Assembly (NCBI GenBank): GCA_046733295.1
Contig: JBKPOY010000023.1
Location: forward strand, 1-19,173
Direction: 5' to 3'
Source: 13-2-20CM-68-14 sp046733295
GTDB lineage: Bacteria; Actinomycetota; Thermoleophilia; Gaiellales; Gaiellaceae
Length of the DNA: 19,173 nt
Made by a program: the position numbers and the translations under genes. Every line of letters starts with the position of its first letter. Within the stretch, counting starts at the first letter, position 1. This document shows, piece by piece, positions 15,814-19,173 of this stretch. The notes beneath the pieces were generated by a model. The model did not search any database. It was not told the origin of the DNA and was given only the letters and a program-made list of their open reading frames with translations.

Positions 15814-15838
15814 CGCCGACGGCTGCGACCCGTCGGCG
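15814..15838 (-). promoter_or_regulatory. GC-rich hairpin in the carD leader
   Basis: CGCCGACGG (15814-15822) and CCGTCGGCG (15830-15838) pair perfectly over 9 bp around a 7-nt loop. With initiation expected near 15841, the stem would be almost at the 5' end of the carD mRNA and about 35 nt before the ribosome binding site. It might protect the 5' end, or serve as an operator dyad. Confidence 0.6.
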
Positions 15839-15847
15839 GCGCGATCA

Positions 15848-15853
15848 AGTATA
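15848..15853 (-). promoter_or_regulatory. -10 box of the carD promoter
   Basis: TATACT on the minus strand is one base from the sigma-70 consensus and lies in an AT-rich island. I do not see a good -35; TTTTCA and TGGCCT stand near the right distance. Initiation would be about 15841, giving a leader of about 65 nt. Confidence 0.6.
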
Positions 15854-15856
15854 CCG

Positions 15857-15916
15857 AAAATGGCTTGAAAAGGCCATTATTTCCAGGGCTTTTGGTTGCT
15901 AGGCCAAAAAAGCCCT
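15857..15916 (-). terminator. Two hairpins after disA, likely terminator region of radA-disA
   Basis: Just after the disA stop, the minus-strand RNA can pair AGGGCTTTTTTGG (15916-15904) with CCAAAAGCCCT (15895-15885), with a 2-nt bulge and an 8-nt loop. Next, AATGGC (15878-15873) pairs with GCCATT (15864-15859) around an 8-nt loop, and the last pairs run into UUUU. The U-run is short, so termination may be partial. The second stem reaches into the carD promoter region. Confidence 0.5.
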
Positions 15917-15918
15917 GC

Positions 15919-17073
15919 TCATAGCTGCAAGTACCGGTCGACGAGGTTGTGCTCCTGGAGCCTCCGCAGCCCCTCCCGGATCTCGCGCGCGCGGACGGTG
16001 CCGACCCCGTCGACCGCCTCCAGATCGCGCTGGGAGGCGCGGACGATCCCGTCGAGACCGCCGAGCTCGCCCACGAGGCGCTGGATGACGTTCTCCGGCA
16101 GCCGGGGGATGTGGGTCAGCAGCCGGTAGCCGCGGGGCGCCACGGCGTAGTCGAGCGGGTTCGTCGTCGCCGGGTATCCGAGCACGGCGAGCAGCTCGAA
16201 CTCGAGCAGTTCCTGGTAGGGCAGCTGCGCCAGCGCCTCGAGCGCCTCGCCGACCCGCTCCGCGCCGCCTTCTGCGTGGTAATCGAAGAGGATCGCGCCC
16301 TTCTCGGCCGGCACCTCGCTGACGTGGGCCTCGAGCTGCATCCGGATCAGACGCCCCTCCGAGCCGAGCTCGGTGCACGCTCGCTCGATGTAGTCGGCCA
16401 TCCGTGTCGTAAGCTCTGCGCGCTGCAGCACGACGAGGACGTCGTCGAGCATGACGGCGTTCTGGAATTCGAGCGCGGTCAGCCGGGTGAGCACCTGGTC
16501 GAGGCGCGCGCGGTACGTCTCGAGCGTCGCGAGTGCCTGGTTGGTCTTCGCGAGGACGTCGGCGATCGGGTCGAGCTGGTAGCGGGTGGAGCCCACGAAC
16601 ACGGTCACGGTCTCGCGCTGCTGCGAGATCGAGATCACGAGCGCGTTCGTCTGCTTGGCGACACGCTCCGCGGTCCGGTGCCGGGTGCCGGTCTCGCTCG
16701 AGGGGATGGTCGGGTCCGGCATCAGCTGCACGTTCGCCCGCGCGATCTTGCCGATCGCCGAGTCGACGATGATCGCCCCGTCCATCTTCGCGAGCTCGTA
16801 GAGCAGCTGCGAGGTGAAGGGCTGGTCCAGCCGGATCCCGCCCGAGAACATGAACGCGAGCTCCGACGGCTCGCCGATCACGATCAGCGCGCCCTCGTGC
16901 GAGCGGATGATGTCGTCGATGCCCTGGCGCAGAGGCGTCCCCGGAGCGATCCGTGAGACTGACGTCAGGACGTTCGGGTCGATTCGAGGGTCGAGCTCGG
17001 CCGCGCTGCGCGGGAAACCTAGCGGCGCTGCGGGCCGTCGTGCTTCCCTATCTCCCCTCGGATCCGTCGCCAT
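15919..17073 (-). CDS. disA: DNA integrity scanning diadenylate cyclase DisA
   Basis: DisA makes c-di-AMP from two ATP and slows when it meets branched DNA, so it links DNA integrity to signalling. The 384 residues contain the DAC domain from about 45 (APGTPLRQGIDDII, GALIVIG) with the DGA motif at 98-100 in KMDGAIIVDSAIGKI and RHR at 131-133 in GTRHRTAERV. A helical spine and a C-terminal helix-hairpin-helix DNA-binding domain follow (LGGLDGIVRAS, LEAVDGVGTVRAREI). The ATG at 17073 is the only start between the upstream frame and the domain. It gives a Pro/Arg-rich extension of about 34 residues not usual in the family, and overlaps the end of radA by 26 nt. The radA-disA pair is as in Bacillus. 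Confidence 0.95.
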   Translation of the reverse strand: MATDPRGDREARRPAAPLGFPRSAAELDPRIDPNVLTSVSRIAPGTPLRQGIDDIIRSHEGALIVIGEPSELAFMFSGGIRLDQPFTSQLLYELAKMDGAIIVDSAIGKIARANVQLMPDPTIPSSETGTRHRTAERVAKQTNALVISISQQRETVTVFVGSTRYQLDPIADVLAKTNQALATLETYRARLDQVLTRLTALEFQNAVMLDDVLVVLQRAELTTRMADYIERACTELGSEGRLIRMQLEAHVSEVPAEKGAILFDYHAEGGAERVGEALEALAQLPYQELLEFELLAVLGYPATTNPLDYAVAPRGYRLLTHIPRLPENVIQRLVGELGGLDGIVRASQRDLEAVDGVGTVRAREIREGLRRLQEHNLVDRYLQL

Positions 17074-18391
17074 CGAGCCCGGCCCCAACCGCCCTTCGAA
17101 GTGTGTCGGCTTCGAGAATGCGTAGTTTGCCACTAGGCGTCCCGGCGGGAGCGACGACCTGCCGGAGACCGAACTTCGCGCATTCGTCGAGGCGGCGTTC
17201 CGCCTGAGTCGCCTCACGGAGCCGCCCAGTGAGCCCGATCTCCCCGAACGTGGCGGTCGAGGGCTTTACCGCGGCTCCCCGCGCCGCCGACGCGATCGCA
17301 AGCGCGATCGCCAGATCGGCGCCCGGCTCGTCGATGCGGAGGCCCCCCGCGACGTTGACGAAGACGTCTGCGGCGCCGAGGGCAACGCGCGCGTGCCGGG
17401 AAAGGACGGCGACGATCATGGCGAGGCGCTTCGGGTCGACTCCGGTCGCGACCCGGCGCGGCATGGCGAGATCGGTCGGCGCGACGAGGGCCTGAATCTC
17501 GAGCAGGATCGGACGGGTTCCCTCGAGCGCACAGGCGACGGCCGCGCCGACCTCGCCGTCGCCGGGCCGCCCGAAGAGCTCGGACGGCTCCGGTACGCCG
17601 ACGAGGCCCGCGCCGGTCATCTCGAACAGGCCGAGCTCGTTCGTGGAGCCGAAGCGGTTCTTGACCGCGCGCAGGACGCGATGGGCGTGGTAGCGATCGC
17701 CCTCGAACTGCAGAACGCAGTCGACGAGGTGCTCGAGCACCCGCGGCCCGGCCACCGTGCCGTCCTTCGTCACGTGCCCGACGAGAAACGTCGCCACGTG
17801 CGACTCCTTGGCGACCCGCAAGAGCCGGGCGGCCGCCTCTCGAACCTGCGCGACCGACCCGGGAGCGGAACCGACCTCAGAGGAATAGAGCGTCTGCACG
17901 GAGTCGATCACGCAGACATCGGGTTGCTCTCGCTCGAGCGTCGCGCAAACAGTCTCGAGCTCGGTCTCGGCGAGAATCTCGACCTTTTCCGCGCCGCCCA
18001 GCCTCGCCGCGCGCAGCTTCACCTGCGCGGTCGATTCTTCACCGGTCACGAGCAGCGCCCGCCTGCTCTTCGAGATGGCGGCGAGCGCAGACAGCAGCAG
18101 CGTCGACTTCCCCACGCCCGGCTCGCCGCCGACGAGGACGAGCGACGCCGGCACGAGACCGCCGCCGAGAACCCGGTCGAGCTCTGGAACCCCGGTAGTG
18201 ATCCGCACCGCGTCCTCCGCTTCAACGTCGACCAGACGCAGCAAGGTCTTGGCCCGCCCGTCCGCGCCGGAATCACGCGGGACCTCCTCGATCAGGGTTC
18301 CGAATGTGCCGCAGCCGGGGCACTTGCCGAACCAGCGGCCGGCGCTGTAGCCGCACTCGGTGCACGCATGCTGAACGGCAGCTTTTGCCAC
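17048..18391 (-). CDS. radA: DNA repair protein RadA
   Basis: RadA (Sms) is a RecA-like hexameric motor that drives branch migration in homologous recombination. The 447 residues start with a zinc finger Cys10-x2-Cys13 and Cys24-x2-Cys27 (CTECGYSAGRWFGKCPGC). Walker A follows at 88-97 (GGEPGVGKST), then VTGEES, Walker B in VCVIDSVQT, the RadA-specific KNRFG at 244-248, and a C-terminal Lon-protease-like domain without protease residues (FVNVAGGLRIDEPGADLAIA, AAVKPSTATFGEIGLTG). The start is a GTG at 18391, just in front of the zinc finger, with TACACT exactly 7 nt upstream and no ribosome binding site, so the message is probably leaderless. It heads the radA-disA operon. Confidence 0.96.
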   Translation of the reverse strand: MAKAAVQHACTECGYSAGRWFGKCPGCGTFGTLIEEVPRDSGADGRAKTLLRLVDVEAEDAVRITTGVPELDRVLGGGLVPASLVLVGGEPGVGKSTLLLSALAAISKSRRALLVTGEESTAQVKLRAARLGGAEKVEILAETELETVCATLEREQPDVCVIDSVQTLYSSEVGSAPGSVAQVREAAARLLRVAKESHVATFLVGHVTKDGTVAGPRVLEHLVDCVLQFEGDRYHAHRVLRAVKNRFGSTNELGLFEMTGAGLVGVPEPSELFGRPGDGEVGAAVACALEGTRPILLEIQALVAPTDLAMPRRVATGVDPKRLAMIVAVLSRHARVALGAADVFVNVAGGLRIDEPGADLAIALAIASAARGAAVKPSTATFGEIGLTGRLREATQAERRLDECAKFGLRQVVAPAGTPSGKLRILEADTLRRAVGAGLDGDGSEGR

Positions 18392-18398
18392 GGAGCCG

Positions 18399-18404
18399 AG
18401 TGTA
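18399..18404 (-). promoter_or_regulatory. -10 box of a leaderless promoter for radA
   Basis: TACACT on the minus strand is followed by 7 nt and the radA GTG. This is the fourth case of that exact spacing in the window. No clear -35 is visible. Confidence 0.5.
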
Positions 18405-18437
18405 CGGAGGCGGTCCGACGCCGATCGTGGCGAGAGT

Positions 18438-18471
18438 GGAACTACTTCGTTCCGTTGTCCTGAAAGACAAC
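18438..18471. promoter_or_regulatory. Two adjacent dyads upstream of the secreted-protein gene
   Basis: GGAAC-N6-GTTCC (18438-18453) is directly followed by GTTGTC-N6-GACAAC (18454-18471). Both arms are perfect and both spacers are 6 nt, and the centres are 17 nt apart. The second dyad ends at the probable -35 of the gene at 18525. Two operator sites, or one composite site, are the likely meaning. Confidence 0.5.
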
Positions 18472-18499
18472 TGAAACTCCCCTGCTTTCTCTCTACGGT
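18471..18499 (+). promoter_or_regulatory. Probable promoter of the secreted propeller gene
   Basis: CTGAAA (18471-18476), a 17-nt spacer and TACGGT (18494-18499). Initiation near 18506 would leave a leader of about 19 nt with AAGGAGG. The -35 is only a moderate match. Confidence 0.4.
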
Positions 18500-18524
18500 C
18501 GAGTCAGTCGATCAAGGAGGACGG

Positions 18525-19173
18525 ATGATCAGATCTTCGCGAGGGATGATTGCGGTGGTTACCGCCGCGGTCGGAGTCGCGACCGCACTGGCGTTCGTAG
18601 GGGCGTTCGGAGCGAGCGGCGCTTCGCCGAGGACGGGCCCGCTCCTCGTCGAAGCGCGGCTTGCTCAGCCTCCCGCCCGCTTCGTTCGGGGCGACGGCCT
18701 CTACGACGCCAACGGGACGAGGCGACGGCTCGAAGCATCTGTCTCGGGCGCGCTGATGGGCCCGCTTTCGCCGGTAGCGGTGAGCTCACCCGACGGCAGG
18801 AGCATCGCGTACAGCGCCTGGCGGGAGCTGCGTAGCGTCGATCCGGCGCTCTCGTTCTCGGCGCAGCGGATTCGGCCCGGCGAGGCGCTGGCGGTGCCGT
18901 CACTGCGCGTGGCCGACGACCAGGGACACGACTTCGTCGTCGCCCGCGGCGCCTACTCCGCGGCGTGGCGCGACGACGGCGCGCTCGCGTACGTCCAGGG
19001 TGTTGAGCCGAGCTTCCGCGCCGGCGACATCTACGACGGCCGGGTTCTCGTCCGTCGCGACGCACACGGCCCTGCGGTCGAGTGGACGCCCGAGCCGGGT
19101 CGCTACGTCGTGTACGGGTGGGCAGGCTCGCGGCTCCTCTTCTACAGCATCGGCGCCGGCGAGAGCCTCGAGC
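18525..19173 (+). CDS. Secreted beta-propeller-like protein (TolB/WD40-like), 5' part
   Basis: The frame runs from ATG 18525 to the window edge without a stop, 216 complete codons, so the gene is partial. AAGGAGG stands 5 nt before the start. The N-terminus is a signal peptide: MIRSSRG, a hydrophobic run to about residue 30 (IAVVTAAVGVATALAFVGAF), then a small-residue stretch. No lipobox cysteine is seen. The mature part shows repeating propeller-type strands with the PD40/TolB feel: SSPDGRSIAYSAWREL, RDDGALAYVQG and RYVVYGWAGSRLLFYS. Such proteins are usually surface or periplasmic scaffolds. The missing 3' part may hold further blades or another domain. No specific function can be given. 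It diverges from radA. Confidence 0.75.
   Translation, partial: MIRSSRGMIAVVTAAVGVATALAFVGAFGASGASPRTGPLLVEARLAQPPARFVRGDGLYDANGTRRRLEASVSGALMGPLSPVAVSSPDGRSIAYSAWRELRSVDPALSFSAQRIRPGEALAVPSLRVADDQGHDFVVARGAYSAAWRDDGALAYVQGVEPSFRAGDIYDGRVLVRRDAHGPAVEWTPEPGRYVVYGWAGSRLLFYSIGAGESLE

Overview
The window is a high-GC, densely packed bacterial chromosome segment with no sign of phage, insertion sequence or CRISPR. It most likely comes from an actinobacterium of a deep lineage such as the class Thermoleophilia. That is an inference. CarD and DisA are present, and three genes begin with TTG. The gene order radA-disA-carD-ispD-ispF-gltX-cysS-rlmB-yacP-sigH is otherwise best known from Bacillus-type Firmicutes.

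Layout. (1) 1-1928, plus strand: the 3' end of a proline-rich, probably exported protein, then a membrane diguanylate cyclase with an intact GGEEF site and I-site. (2) 1959-7013, a sulfur block: an Rrf2-family regulator without cysteines converges on a minus-strand sulfate/thiosulfate ABC operon (binding protein, two permeases, ATPase; junctions overlap by 11, 11 and 1 nt). A compact trans-sulfuration-type PLP enzyme diverges from that operon across a 94-bp region with overlapping promoters. (3) 7182-9023, minus strand: a SigH-like sigma factor, 9 bp later a sulfite-oxidase-family molybdoenzyme, then tRNA-Thr(TGT), whose first 10 nt contain the molybdoenzyme's stop codon. (4) 9138-18391, minus strand: the radA-to-yacP housekeeping block, read as radA, disA, carD, ispD, a PHP phosphatase, ispF, gltX, cysS, rlmB, yacP. 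It covers DNA repair, c-di-AMP synthesis, RNA polymerase regulation, isoprenoid synthesis, tRNA charging, rRNA methylation and RNA turnover. A mutY gene on the plus strand interrupts it between ispF and gltX. (5) 18525-19173, plus strand: the 5' part of a secreted beta-propeller-like protein behind two adjacent dyads.

Recurring themes. Four unlinked genes (Rrf2, PLP enzyme, mutY, radA) have a TANNNT box followed by exactly 7 nt and then the start codon, and no Shine-Dalgarno site, which suggests leaderless transcription. Several enzymes (GltX, MutY, the PLP enzyme, less so CysS) are shorter than their families usually are, with catalytic motifs kept in frame; GltX lacks roughly 85 residues. 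I did not find a clearly new multi-gene system. The best leads are the compact GltX, the leaderless promoter rule, the tRNA/stop-codon overlap and the sulfur block.

No stretch longer than 300 bases lacks a gene. The largest gaps are 7014-7181, in which I see nothing convincing, 15777-15918, which holds the carD promoter and hairpins, and 18392-18524, which holds divergent promoters and dyads.
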